Positions 55,610 through 64,000 of a stretch of 64,000 bases of DNA are shown here, piece after piece. The DNA comes from Flavobacterium anhuiense (GTDB taxonomy: Bacteria > Bacteroidota > Bacteroidia > Flavobacteriales > Flavobacteriaceae), in the NCBI RefSeq assembly GCF_004151235.1, contig NZ_JUIV01000023.1:1-64000 (forward strand). Direction: 5' to 3'. The notes under the pieces were generated by a model. That model was not told where the DNA came from. It made no database searches and saw nothing but the letters and a program-made list of their open reading frames with translations. How positions within the stretch are numbered: position 1 is the first letter of the stretch; the number at the start of each line of letters is the position of its first letter. A program made the position numbers and the translations under genes.

Positions 55610-56110
55610 ATGACAAAAAAACTAAAATATCTTGTTTTTTCTCTTTTCATTATCCTGATCATGATTTCGTGCCGAAGTCCGAAACCAGTGCAAAATGAGA
55701 ACAAGATTCAGACTATAACCATTACAGAAACTCTACACGATACCATCTTTAAAATCGCAAAAGACAGCAGCTCCTACAATGCATTATTAGAATGCCTTAA
55801 CGGAAAAGTAATTCTTAAAAATGTTATTCAGGCCGAACCAGGGCGTACATTAAAAAGCCCAAGGGTTCGACTTGATAACAATAAACTTCAAGTAGACTGC
55901 AACCTGAAAGAACAAGAACTCTATGCGCAATGGAAATCGAAACAGGTTAAAGATGTTCAAGAGAAAACGATCACGATTACCAAGTTTGTCAACTATCTCA
56001 CTTTCTGGCAGAAAGCTCAGATTTGGCTAGGAAGATTTCTACTTCTTATTCTGCTTTTTTTGATTGGAAGATTCGTTTACAAAATCTATAACCCAGAATG
56101 GTTTAGATAA
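55610..56110 (+). CDS. Unimolecular-spanin-like protein (lipoprotein with C-terminal membrane helix)
   Basis: 166 residues. N-terminal lipoprotein signal with Cys21 (FIILIMISCRSPK) and a C-terminal membrane helix (IWLGRFLLLILLFLIGRFVY) close to the end. A protein tied to the outer membrane by lipid and to the inner membrane by a helix is the defining topology of u-spanins, which fuse the two membranes in the last step of phage lysis. No sequence relation to known spanins is claimed. It lies directly after the endolysin gene. Confidence 0.55.
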   Translation: MTKKLKYLVFSLFIILIMISCRSPKPVQNENKIQTITITETLHDTIFKIAKDSSSYNALLECLNGKVILKNVIQAEPGRTLKSPRVRLDNNKLQVDCNLKEQELYAQWKSKQVKDVQEKTITITKFVNYLTFWQKAQIWLGRFLLLILLFLIGRFVYKIYNPEWFR

Positions 56111-56155
56111 AAGATTCCATTACTAATTCCGCATTAGAAATAACTTATTTTTTTA

Positions 56156-56293
56156 AACACATAGGAACATAGTTTCTCTAAAATAAATTAAAGAATACTA
56201 CAGAGAAATATATTTCTTCCACATAGCTAATGATTGCTTAAAAACAAGTGAAACGCCTTTTTAGATCACTCTGAATCTATGTTACTATGTGTT
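56156..56293. repeat. 138-bp element bounded by 17-bp inverted repeats
   Basis: AACACATAGGAACATAG (56156-56172) and the reverse complement (56277-56293, one mismatch) enclose about 100 bases. The form suggests a MITE-like or dispersed intergenic element. It separates the lysis genes from the toxin genes in a 220-base gap with no gene. Confidence 0.65.
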
Positions 56294-56330
56294 AAACATA
56301 ATTATCCCAACGAACAAATAATACTTAAAT

Positions 56331-58529
56331 ATGTCCGCAAAATCCCATTTTTTTATAGAGTCGGGAGGTTTTCCCGCACAGCTGTCAGGTCAGGGCTTTG
56401 GACCTCAATCTGAAACTGTTTTCAATCTCACTTCTAGATTTTCTTTAGACGCGCCCAAAAAAGCCTTTTCGATCTGCAAAGGAGTTGTTTTGATTCAGCC
56501 TCAAACTGGTAATCCTAATAAAGTGAATCTAATTCTTCGTCCTTATAACCAGCCTTTTCCTGGATTAAACATCAAATATTTTATTTACAGAGGTTTGCAG
56601 AAAAGTGACTTTTTTACTGATGATGCAGAGCCTTTAGTTAAGAAGAATGAAGGATCGTATTCAGACTTTATTGACAAGATAAACATCGATTTCAACGCTT
56701 TTCATGAAGGGCGTGTAAAAAAAGAAGGCGAAACAACAACACCTATTCCTGTTCCTCCTTTCACTGCTAAATTTATTGGCTATGAGAAAGAAAAAGAGGA
56801 TGATGCCACTAATGGAACCTTAGCAATCCCGCTTTCTGACTTCTTTTTTAAAGAATCAAAATTTGTCGCAGCTGGCGATACTTTTGATGAAAAAGACGAT
56901 TTCGAATTGCCTTTAATTGGTATTGGAAAATCATTAGGAAATTTTGCTGAAGGTTTATGCGGAATTGATGTCGTTCTAAATTATGGCGATTACAAAATTG
57001 ACGATGCTCATGAATTTGCTTTCAATTTAGAATATGCCCGCAAACCTTTTGCAGAAATTACAGTAGATGGTTCAACAGATTTCATTAAAAAAATACAACG
57101 TGAGCAAAGCACTCAATTTATTGATATTGCTGCTTTTTATGGATCTCATGCTGAAAATGGAATTGTTACAGCAACTGCTTCTGGAGAAAAAACAGAGAAA
57201 AAAGGAGCTGCTATTTACAATGATCTGCTTAATAAGTTTTCGACGAAAAACAATTGGTACGTTTATATTCAAAGCGATCGTACACGTAGTTATGATTTTT
57301 ATGGAAACTATAAAATTGGTGAAGGCTCTGAAAACCTAAAAACAGGATTGTTGAAAGATACAGAAACCAATGAAGTACCTATGACAGCCGTAACTTATGG
57401 CACTTCTGGATGGCCTGTTTTAATTAATACACAAGAACAGGCTAATACGGTCGCGACAAATAATCTGTACTTGCAATTTCCAACCGACAACAATAACAAC
57501 ACTGCTTTTTATGGGCAAATGGGTAAAGTTGCCAATGCACAAAAAGATACTTTTATCAATGCTGACGGACTACGATTACCACCTGATGAAGAAGGAAATT
57601 ATAGCGAGTTAACCTCTACAGTACAATTGAAAACTCCTGCTGTTGAAGGTAAAAACATTGCTGCATTAAGTATTTTGATTTATCAGGGAAAAGTCAATAT
57701 GTACACGGCCGGAACAACACAAGACGAAAATGGAGATTTGGTTATTGCATACAGAAAAGCCAACTTTTTTGACAATGTTTTTAATTTGATAAAAGCCAGT
57801 CCATTATTGAATTTAGATAGTGACAACAGTTACTCCAGAATGACTTCCGAAAAACTGAATCTAATTAATGAGTTTTATGATAAAAAACAGCAGGGAATTT
57901 CTATTGCACAAACCGTAACGGTTAACGATATTATTGAAACTGGAATTGAAGAAACACCTACTGTTGCTCGAGTTACTTATATAACAGAAGCTGTTGATGT
58001 TATGAACAATGCTGTTTCTGCCACCGGAAGCACAACGTCAACAACTTATACATCTGCTTCAGCAGGTGGCGCAGTTGGCAATAGCAAAACGTACCAGTTA
58101 CCTGATCCTTACTATTACAGTTTGAAGCTATTTACTGATAGTACTGAAACTATCACTGGATTGGAACTTAAAACTTTGGATGGCTCTACTCCTAACAAAA
58201 TTATTCTAGGATTAACCAAAGCCGAAAATGAAATTATAAAAGGTTTGATTTCTAGTGATATAAAAAATCCTCGTTTGTTTTTAAGTGATCTCTTTGAGGA
58301 TGAAAACGAATTTATTTCTCCTGAAAATATTAAATATCAAAAATATAGAGTTGGTGTTGTGGCTGAAAATGCTGATGGTGAAAATGTGTTGACAGAACCT
58401 ACCAATGCTGTTTTTGTTTATTCTATTGATAGGAAATATCATTTTAGTAAAGGCTATAGTGAGTATATGCCTATTATTTCAACAGGAATTGAAGGAGATA
58501 ACTTAATTGATCAACAAATTACTATTTAA
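56331..58529 (+). CDS. Large uncharacterised protein (732 aa) upstream of the toxin
   Basis: Not recognised. Begins MSAKSHFFIESGGFPAQLSG and lacks a signal peptide or membrane helix. The first 270 residues look beta-rich (GVVLIQPQTGNPNKVNLILR, LNIKYFIYRGLQKSDFF). A Ser/Thr-rich linker (about 555-590: TGSTTSTTYTSASAGG) separates a C-terminal part with PDPYYYSLKLFTDSTETITG and KYRVGVVAENADGENVLTEP. It ends two bases before the toxin gene, so the two are surely co-translated. A carrier, chaperone or structural partner for the toxin is the simplest guess. Confidence 0.7.
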   Translation: MSAKSHFFIESGGFPAQLSGQGFGPQSETVFNLTSRFSLDAPKKAFSICKGVVLIQPQTGNPNKVNLILRPYNQPFPGLNIKYFIYRGLQKSDFFTDDAEPLVKKNEGSYSDFIDKINIDFNAFHEGRVKKEGETTTPIPVPPFTAKFIGYEKEKEDDATNGTLAIPLSDFFFKESKFVAAGDTFDEKDDFELPLIGIGKSLGNFAEGLCGIDVVLNYGDYKIDDAHEFAFNLEYARKPFAEITVDGSTDFIKKIQREQSTQFIDIAAFYGSHAENGIVTATASGEKTEKKGAAIYNDLLNKFSTKNNWYVYIQSDRTRSYDFYGNYKIGEGSENLKTGLLKDTETNEVPMTAVTYGTSGWPVLINTQEQANTVATNNLYLQFPTDNNNNTAFYGQMGKVANAQKDTFINADGLRLPPDEEGNYSELTSTVQLKTPAVEGKNIAALSILIYQGKVNMYTAGTTQDENGDLVIAYRKANFFDNVFNLIKASPLLNLDSDNSYSRMTSEKLNLINEFYDKKQQGISIAQTVTVNDIIETGIEETPTVARVTYITEAVDVMNNAVSATGSTTSTTYTSASAGGAVGNSKTYQLPDPYYYSLKLFTDSTETITGLELKTLDGSTPNKIILGLTKAENEIIKGLISSDIKNPRLFLSDLFEDENEFISPENIKYQKYRVGVVAENADGENVLTEPTNAVFVYSIDRKYHFSKGYSEYMPIISTGIEGDNLIDQQITI

Positions 58530-58531
58530 TT

Positions 58532-61036
58532 ATGGAAGATTATGCAGTTGTTTTAGCTAATGATTTAGTAGTTAAAGCATCAAATTTTGGAGGTATAAAT
58601 AATCTCAAATACAACAGACAAGGCAAAGTAACTTCATTTACATTTGAAGGTCAAAAAATAGTTGCTCTTTTTCAATTCAAATCCAATGAATTTCTAGACT
58701 ATGTTGATGAAAGTTATTTTGAAAAAATTAAAGAAAAAGAAGTTCAAAAGGAAGGAAACAAATATGATGGTGTTGATAAAAAATTATGGGAAAATTTTGT
58801 TTTCAAAAAATACGACAAATTAGTTCGTGCTCAGTTCGGAGATACAATTTTTGGATTGTTGAGAGATTCTTCTGGTTTATGTTATAATTATCATAAATGG
58901 ACCTATACTAATCCATACAAAGGTCCAAGTGATCCGCGACCAGCACCTGAAGCATTAGCCAGTGGTCAACTATGCGACACATTCATACAAGGTACTCATG
59001 CAAAAGATTTTTTTGACACTTATAAAAACTATACCTTTTTAGATACTAACGAAAATGACATAAGACTTATTGGAGAAATAGCATCATTATTAAAAACAGC
59101 TGGTGAAAAAACAGCAGAGGCCTTTCTAAACTTCAACTTAACCGGAGTTGACACTACAAAATTTACTTTCCATAATACGGAAAATCAACTATCAAGAGTT
59201 GAACTTCTAGAATATAAAAAAGGTCTTGAATTATGGCTTAAAATGCTAAAAAAATACCAAACAGAAATTGGTAAACTAGGTCATGAAGAACAGTTATTTA
59301 TTGCCATAGATATAATGTACCGCCATAACATACTGACATTACTAACTGTTGACCAAAGAATTAGCATACTAAAGATTTTGGTTGAAAAAAAAGCATTAAT
59401 GAATTGGTATTGGGAAAATCTTTCTATTGGATTTGTCCATAAAGAAGATTTAGCAATTCATATACTCGAATCATTTACAAATGCTTCCGATGCAGATTCA
59501 TTTCTTAAAAAACTTACTTTAAAAAACACAATCGATCTAGAATATAAAGATCGTGACGGAATTTTACACACAGATTACACCACATTATACAAACTATTAT
59601 TCTATAGAATGGATGATTATTTAGGAAATGATAATTTTACAAAATTTGCTTTTGAACTAAATAGAATAGTCCTTTTAAAAAATGGAATAGTCCAAAGCGA
59701 AAACGGAATATTAATCAGTAATCCTGAGAATTTAAAACCAATAAATCAATTTGTTAAATATAATTTCATTTGGAATAAAAGATATAATAAAGTTTTTAAA
59801 GGTGAAGTTGATTATTCAATAACGTATCCGTCAATATCAACAATCAAAATTAAAGAAAAAATTTGTAGAGAAGTTGTATATGAGAGTGCACATGGAATAC
59901 CTGTCGAATATGCTACAAAATTTTATGAAAATGAAGTTGTGTTAAATCATTTTGATTTAGTCTCAATATCTTATCTTTCAAATCCATCCTTCATTGATTT
60001 ATGCGAATATGGAGATTGTTCAAATCAAACTTTTTTAGCTTCAGCTGGATTTATTGATTACCTTTTAGAAAAACAAGACACCAAAATGAAACTTGAAGTA
60101 CTCTCTAGGTCACTTCAAACCCTTTCATTAGCTTTTGGTGTAGGGGAGTTACTTGTTGCAATTAGAACTGGTAATTTGATTAGAGGTTTAATTGGGGCTT
60201 ATACCATTGCCGGAGATATTTATTCATATGTGATAAGTTCACCTGCCTTCATAGAGTATCTGCAAGAAGCTTATCCAGACGATTATCAAAGTATTAGAGA
60301 AACGCTTGATATGATAGGATTATTGAACGGTTTAACGAATGCTGGAGTAGCAATTGGTTATAGTGCATATAATATAAATCAAGCTACTAAGTTTATAGGA
60401 GAAGTTGATGCTTTAAAATTAAATCCTGCAGCAATTGAAAGAATGACAGCTGCAGAGATTAATGCATTACAAACTACAAGAGAAAAATTGTTAGCCGAAA
60501 TGTATATTTTAAGAAAAAATGCCAATACCAATACAATAATAGAGGGTAAAATTAGAGCTTATCGAGATTTTAGAAATTTAAATATTCCGAATGCGATTAG
60601 AGGAACTAAAAGTGAATGGGATCTCGCTAGACAAACAATTTTAAATTACAGAGCCGCAGGAAACAGTGCTGGTAACTTTGGATACTTAGAAGGAAATATT
60701 AACAATAACTCTTTAGATAATTTACTAGATTCTTTAACTGGAACTAGAATATTTAGAAGTATTAAATCAGAAATTGCAGACACAGAGCCATATATTTTTA
60801 CGCCTTTAGATGTAAAATGGACTAGAAACACTGATTCGGAATTTAGAATGTTAAATAAACTTGCTTTATCTTTAGAACCTAATGCAAAAATCACTGACGA
60901 ATTTCTTAACTATGAGGGCACATTAAAGATAATATCCGAAAATGCATATTGTACATCTTGTCAAGGTATTGTTATACAATTTAATAAAATGTTTCCAAAA
61001 ATTAATATTGTTCTAATTGACGCAACTAAAATATAA
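58532..61036 (+). CDS. Polymorphic toxin with C-terminal deaminase-like domain
   Basis: 834 residues, no signal peptide. The N-terminal 500 residues are unrecognised. Residues about 520-650 hold glycine/alanine-rich hydrophobic stretches (LSLAFGVGELLVAIRTGNLI, GLLNGLTNAGVAIGYSAYNI) typical of pre-toxin regions. The last 75 residues carry a zinc-deaminase signature: D768-S-E770 in TRNTDSEFRMLN, C807 and C810 in AYCTSCQGIVIQFNKMFP. This fits the secreted BURPS668_1122/Pput_2613-like deaminase toxins, which attack nucleic-acid bases. The Asp at 768 stands where most deaminases have His or Cys. A candidate immunity gene follows six bases later. Confidence 0.78.
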   Translation: MEDYAVVLANDLVVKASNFGGINNLKYNRQGKVTSFTFEGQKIVALFQFKSNEFLDYVDESYFEKIKEKEVQKEGNKYDGVDKKLWENFVFKKYDKLVRAQFGDTIFGLLRDSSGLCYNYHKWTYTNPYKGPSDPRPAPEALASGQLCDTFIQGTHAKDFFDTYKNYTFLDTNENDIRLIGEIASLLKTAGEKTAEAFLNFNLTGVDTTKFTFHNTENQLSRVELLEYKKGLELWLKMLKKYQTEIGKLGHEEQLFIAIDIMYRHNILTLLTVDQRISILKILVEKKALMNWYWENLSIGFVHKEDLAIHILESFTNASDADSFLKKLTLKNTIDLEYKDRDGILHTDYTTLYKLLFYRMDDYLGNDNFTKFAFELNRIVLLKNGIVQSENGILISNPENLKPINQFVKYNFIWNKRYNKVFKGEVDYSITYPSISTIKIKEKICREVVYESAHGIPVEYATKFYENEVVLNHFDLVSISYLSNPSFIDLCEYGDCSNQTFLASAGFIDYLLEKQDTKMKLEVLSRSLQTLSLAFGVGELLVAIRTGNLIRGLIGAYTIAGDIYSYVISSPAFIEYLQEAYPDDYQSIRETLDMIGLLNGLTNAGVAIGYSAYNINQATKFIGEVDALKLNPAAIERMTAAEINALQTTREKLLAEMYILRKNANTNTIIEGKIRAYRDFRNLNIPNAIRGTKSEWDLARQTILNYRAAGNSAGNFGYLEGNINNNSLDNLLDSLTGTRIFRSIKSEIADTEPYIFTPLDVKWTRNTDSEFRMLNKLALSLEPNAKITDEFLNYEGTLKIISENAYCTSCQGIVIQFNKMFPKINIVLIDATKI

Positions 61037-61042
61037 TTAATT

Positions 61043-61693
61043 ATGAGTAAAAATTTTGAAATTATTTTTGACGGTCTAATGTATGGGCCTTTCAATTATA
61101 GACTACAAATAAAAAACAGATTATATAATTTATCCTATTCATTACAAAAATCTTTTACTAATGATCAGGAAAATTACAAACTAAATATTGATGATTTAGA
61201 TTACAAAGAAATTTATTCATTAGGAGGTGGTTTATGTTTTTCTGCTTTTAATTGGAATAAGGACATTGAAAAAAGAATAATTGAAAGGTCAAGCATCAAT
61301 AATTTCACAGGTATTCCATTTTTTTTAGGAACTAATGAAGAAAGAATAGAACTGAACAAAAATGATAAAAAAAAGTTGATAAATTTTCCCAAAGATTATT
61401 TTGATAATTTCATAATAAAAATTAAAAGTTTAAATGTTCTGTCTGAAAAAAACAAAATATTTGAGAACCAAAAACAATTTACAATTGATATAGATGACCC
61501 CAATTCAATCGAAACTTCAGTAGCTGAATATAATTTCAATTATAAGACAAATTTCTTTGTCACTGAAATAAAATTGATTGATCAATTATATTTTGCAACA
61601 ATTCAAGCTACTAAAGCATCATTATTAGATGTTTTTTGTTTAGGTTATAAGGTTTATCTGGATGATGAAAAAAGAAGATCCTCGCTGGCTTGA
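61043..61693 (+). CDS. Candidate immunity protein for the deaminase toxin
   Basis: 216 residues, soluble, AT-rich gene; begins MSKNFEIIFDGLMYGPFNYR. No family recognised. Position directly after the toxin gene is the main evidence. The last few codons (RRSSLA) run into REP-like sequence (CGCTGGCTTGAG), so the original C-terminus may have been slightly changed when the RAYT element arrived. Confidence 0.6.
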   Translation: MSKNFEIIFDGLMYGPFNYRLQIKNRLYNLSYSLQKSFTNDQENYKLNIDDLDYKEIYSLGGGLCFSAFNWNKDIEKRIIERSSINNFTGIPFFLGTNEERIELNKNDKKKLINFPKDYFDNFIIKIKSLNVLSEKNKIFENQKQFTIDIDDPNSIETSVAEYNFNYKTNFFVTEIKLIDQLYFATIQATKASLLDVFCLGYKVYLDDEKRRSSLA

Positions 61694-61703
61694 GTGGCCC
61701 ACT

Positions 61704-62366
61704 CCCCCCGCTGGCGCGAGCGTCCCGCTCGTGAACGCAAAGTATTTCTTACATTAGCTCAAAAATAATAAATGAGCAGAAAATACAAATTTGGAGATAA
61801 AACTGGAGCTTACTTTATAAGTTTTGCTACGGTATATTGGATAGATGTTTTTACGAGAGAAGAGTATTTTGGAAGCATTGTAGAATCATTAGACTACTGT
61901 AGAAAAAATAAAGGAATGGAGATTTATGGTTACTGCATAATGCCAAGTCACGTTCATTTAATTTTCAGATCTGAAAATGGAGATCCTTCTGGCTTAATAC
62001 GAGATTTCAAAGGTTTTACTTCTAGAAAAATGCTCAAAGCAATTGAAGAAAATCCGCAAGAAAGCAGAAAAGAATGGATGCTCTGGATGTTTGAAAGAGC
62101 CGGAAAGAAAAACAGCAATGTAAAATTCAGGCAATTTTGGCAGCAAAATAACAAACCTATTGAAATCTGGTCTTTAAAAGTTTTTGAGCAAAAGTTAAAC
62201 TATATTCATAATAACCCTCTCGAAACTGGTTTTGTAACTAATCCTGTAGATTGGAAATACAGCTCTGCTAGAAATTATGGCGATAACGATCAAACTGTTT
62301 TAGAAATTGATATTAATTGACTTTCTGTGTGTGCACGAGCGAGACGCTCGCGCCAGCAGGGGTGGG
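61704..62366 (+). mobile_element. REP-flanked RAYT element
   Basis: A REP unit (61704-61735, CGCTGGCGCGAGCGTCCCGC core) lies before the transposase gene, and an inverted copy (62334-62366) after it. Each can fold into CGAGCG-TCC-CGCTCG or its near equivalent. A third copy in the first orientation is cut by the window end (63978). A transposase bordered by inverted REPs is the arrangement of REP-associated tyrosine transposases. Confidence 0.8.
61772..62320 (+). CDS. REP-associated tyrosine transposase (RAYT, Y1/IS200-like)
   Basis: 182 residues. HUH motif: H60-x-H62 in CIMPSHVHLIFRS; catalytic Tyr144 in FEQKLNYIHNNPLETGFV, followed by DWKYSSARNY, all typical of the Y1 transposase family. These enzymes nick and move REP sequences rather than inserting as full IS elements. 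Intact. It lies between the first toxin/immunity pair and an orphan toxin tail, so it or its REPs may have helped build the array. Confidence 0.92.
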   Translation: MSRKYKFGDKTGAYFISFATVYWIDVFTREEYFGSIVESLDYCRKNKGMEIYGYCIMPSHVHLIFRSENGDPSGLIRDFKGFTSRKMLKAIEENPQESRKEWMLWMFERAGKKNSNVKFRQFWQQNNKPIEIWSLKVFEQKLNYIHNNPLETGFVTNPVDWKYSSARNYGDNDQTVLEIDIN

Positions 62367-62421
62367 TAACATAGCAAAATTGAGACACGTAAAGGATCTT
62401 TCTTTAGTAAGAAAATTATTC

Positions 62422-63573
62422 ATGGCTAGCGAGTTATCTACAATTGAAAGAGTAGCATTAACCAGAGCACTAAGTGGGCTAGCATCGGGAGCTGAGGCTA
62501 TAATTGGGGTTGCAAGTTTAGTTCATCGTTTTGCTACAGCTGGTTGTACTGTCTATTACAATAATGAACAAAACCCGCCAGAACTTAATGATCCAGAGTA
62601 CCAAAAATACAAACTATGTCAATCTATTGATATATGGCTTTTTGCCTTAGAAATGTTGTCATTATCCGGAGATCTTCTTGCCAGAAGAGCTTTTCGAAGA
62701 GCTACTAAAAAATTACAGCAAAGCATTCCTTCTGGTAATGAGTACAATGAACTCAGAACAGCTGTAAATTCTTTAGATGAACTTGACAGTTTATTAATTG
62801 ACTGGTTAAGTTCTATTCAAGAATCACATCCTAATGTTTATAATAAATTAATTACTTTTACTGATGAAGAGAAGAAATTTGCCTTTATGTTTGATTTTGA
62901 AGGCAAAAATAACATTTTAAACAAATTAGAGTCAGAACCAGATTTAATTAGTGAATGGTTAAATTTCAATGAATTACAACATTTAAGAAAAGAAATCAAA
63001 TACTTAGAGGGTTCAAAAAGATTTACACATAATCTTCATGAAATTGAGCATGTCACCAATGTTGCTAACAAGAGAATTCCTCCTTATTTTGAGCCTGCTG
63101 CAGGACATGGATATAGCAATATTCTTTCTAGTGAAGTTTTAGATCCAAATACATTAGGGCTTCCAACTGATATGATGAGTACAATCAGAGAGCAAAAAAA
63201 CGGGCATATAACTTATAACTCAGTATGGTTTAAAATACCAGCAGAGTGTAACCAACCAACCGTAGCAACAAGTAATTCAAAATTTTTCTCTGGGAGTTGG
63301 TACAAGAAGAAACCAGTAAATACTGTTTGGAATATGAATTGGACTGATGCTCGAATTAGAGAAGAAATTATTTACTTATGGGTCAATAAAAGGGTTCATA
63401 GACTGCAAAGAAATACAGGTAGAACAATAAATGGAATAGCTCAAAATGAAATTATTTATCTAAGTCATTTAACAGATGGAACTGAAGTTCAATTAAGATT
63501 TAACAATATTATGCAACAGTTTGGTCAAACACATTACAATACTATTTCTTATTTAAATTTAATATTAAATTAA
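62422..63573 (+). pseudogene. Orphan toxin C-terminal cassette, 5'-truncated
   Basis: The frame is open from the REP at about 62317 (the first 16 codons come from REP sequence), with the first ATG at 62422 (MASELSTIERV, 383 aa). It begins with a hydrophobic, Gly/Ala-rich segment (LSGLASGAEAIIGVASLVHR) like the pre-toxin part of the 834-residue toxin, but the long N-terminal region is missing. The tail (GHGYSNILSSEVLD, NGHITYNSVWFKIP, SKFFSGSW and DARIREEIIYLWVNK) faintly recalls EndoU-type nuclease toxins; this is tentative. Most likely a displaced toxin end awaiting recombination, followed by its own immunity candidate. Confidence 0.6.
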
Positions 63574-63583
63574 TTATAAAAAT

Positions 63584-63934
63584 ATGTCAAGAAGAAAAGA
63601 TTTTAATTTAACATTTAGCAGAACAAAAACTCCAGGAGGCAGTCTCATTTATTATTGTGATTCAATGTCATCTACAAACAATCAATCTTTATGTTTAGCT
63701 ACAATACTATCCGGATATCATGAAAAAGATGATATCAATTATTTAATTGAAAACATTACATTAGCACAAAACGGACAACAATATGAAGATTTTCATCAAC
63801 CTGATAGTTTGACTGGCAGTTTTGAATTGATTATTTCACCTCCAAATATTGTTATATCACCAAATAATCATCAAATACCTTTACAAGCTTGCAAAGAATT
63901 ATTGAATGAATGGCTCGAATTTATATCAATTTAA
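63584..63934 (+). CDS. Candidate immunity protein for the orphan toxin tail
   Basis: 116 residues starting MSRRKDFNLTFSRTKTPGGS; soluble, not recognised. It starts 10 bases after the orphan toxin tail, the standard place for a cognate immunity gene. No likeness to the first immunity candidate was seen. Confidence 0.5.
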   Translation: MSRRKDFNLTFSRTKTPGGSLIYYCDSMSSTNNQSLCLATILSGYHEKDDINYLIENITLAQNGQQYEDFHQPDSLTGSFELIISPPNIVISPNNHQIPLQACKELLNEWLEFISI

Positions 63935-63977
63935 AATTAGCTCGACCCGATCGTGCAGATTTATCTCGGCAACGATA

Positions 63978-64000
63978 CCCCCCGCTGGCGCGAGCGTCCC
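63978..64000. repeat. REP unit, cut by the window end
   Basis: CCCCCCGCTGGCGCGAGCGT followed by CCC, identical to the start of the REP at 61704. Together they bracket the RAYT gene, the orphan toxin tail and its immunity candidate. Confidence 0.8.

Noticed and set aside
62317..62421. TTG start of the orphan toxin tail within the REP
   Set aside because: The first codons are REP sequence on the edge of the mobile element, so this is an accidental open frame.
1..64000. CRISPR arrays
   Set aside because: No regularly spaced direct repeats were seen; the repeats present are palindromes between genes.

Overview
The window looks like a chromosome segment of a Flavobacterium-type member of the Bacteroidota. 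Evidence: very AT-rich DNA, many promoters of the Bacteroidota form (TAnnTTTG at -7 with a TTG about 19-21 bases upstream), few Shine-Dalgarno sites, SusC/SusD pairs, FecI/FecR/TonB-receptor sets, and several families of hairpin repeats between genes. No species is assigned.

Layout. (1) 0.2-3.1 kb: a large FAD/Fe-S D-2-hydroxyacid dehydrogenase. (2) 3.4-5.7 kb: small genes of which at least two resemble immunity proteins (SUKH-like and DUF6896-like) with no toxin beside them. (3) 6.2-13 kb: a muropeptide recovery cluster (AnmK, a GHL10-type glycosidase, an AmpG-like permease, a TPR protein, a GNAT acetyltransferase and a NagZ-type GH3 hexosaminidase). (4) 13-15.5 kb: peroxide defence (2-Cys peroxiredoxin, thioredoxin, DUF6952 protein, Tpx). 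(5) 15.5-22.3 kb: core envelope and housekeeping genes (DgkA, FtsK, LolA, LptF/G, RibB(A), a hotdog thioesterase, tRNA-Ser). (6) 22.8-26.5 kb: a siderophore-type TonB receptor and its PepSY inner-membrane partner. (7) 26.4-34.5 kb: an ECF sigma/FecR/TonB-receptor system flanked by a repeat-containing lipoprotein gene and an HxlR/OB-fold/DUF5777/cytochrome c/YceI operon. One bipartite motif, GTAGGGTAA-N14-GTTTYA, stands before three of these units, each time pointing at the gene, and may be the promoter this sigma factor uses. (8) 35.3 kb: a second identical tRNA-Ser. (9) 35.5-51 kb: a mannose/N-glycan utilisation locus on the minus strand (ROK kinase, GH125, two GH92, a GH2 beta-mannosidase with an internal deletion, SusD, SusC, LacI regulator) with two matching LacI-type operators. 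(10) 51.4-64 kb: an accessory region of phage descent.

The accessory region is the most unusual part. A LexA/CI-like S24 repressor with a visible Ala-Gly cleavage site sits opposite a short set of phage-type genes (including a DUF3164 protein). These are followed by a compact lysis cassette: a holin-like membrane protein, a CHAP-type cysteine peptidase and a lipoprotein with a C-terminal membrane anchor, the topology of a unimolecular spanin. No capsid, tail, terminase or integrase gene is visible. Instead come a 732-residue unrecognised protein and an 834-residue polymorphic toxin ending in a deaminase-like domain, with a candidate immunity gene. Then a REP-flanked RAYT transposase separates this pair from an orphan toxin tail and its own candidate immunity gene. 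My working inference is a domesticated prophage remnant in which a damage-responsive repressor controls lysis, and lysis releases toxins that carry no signal peptide. This is a hypothesis, not an established function.
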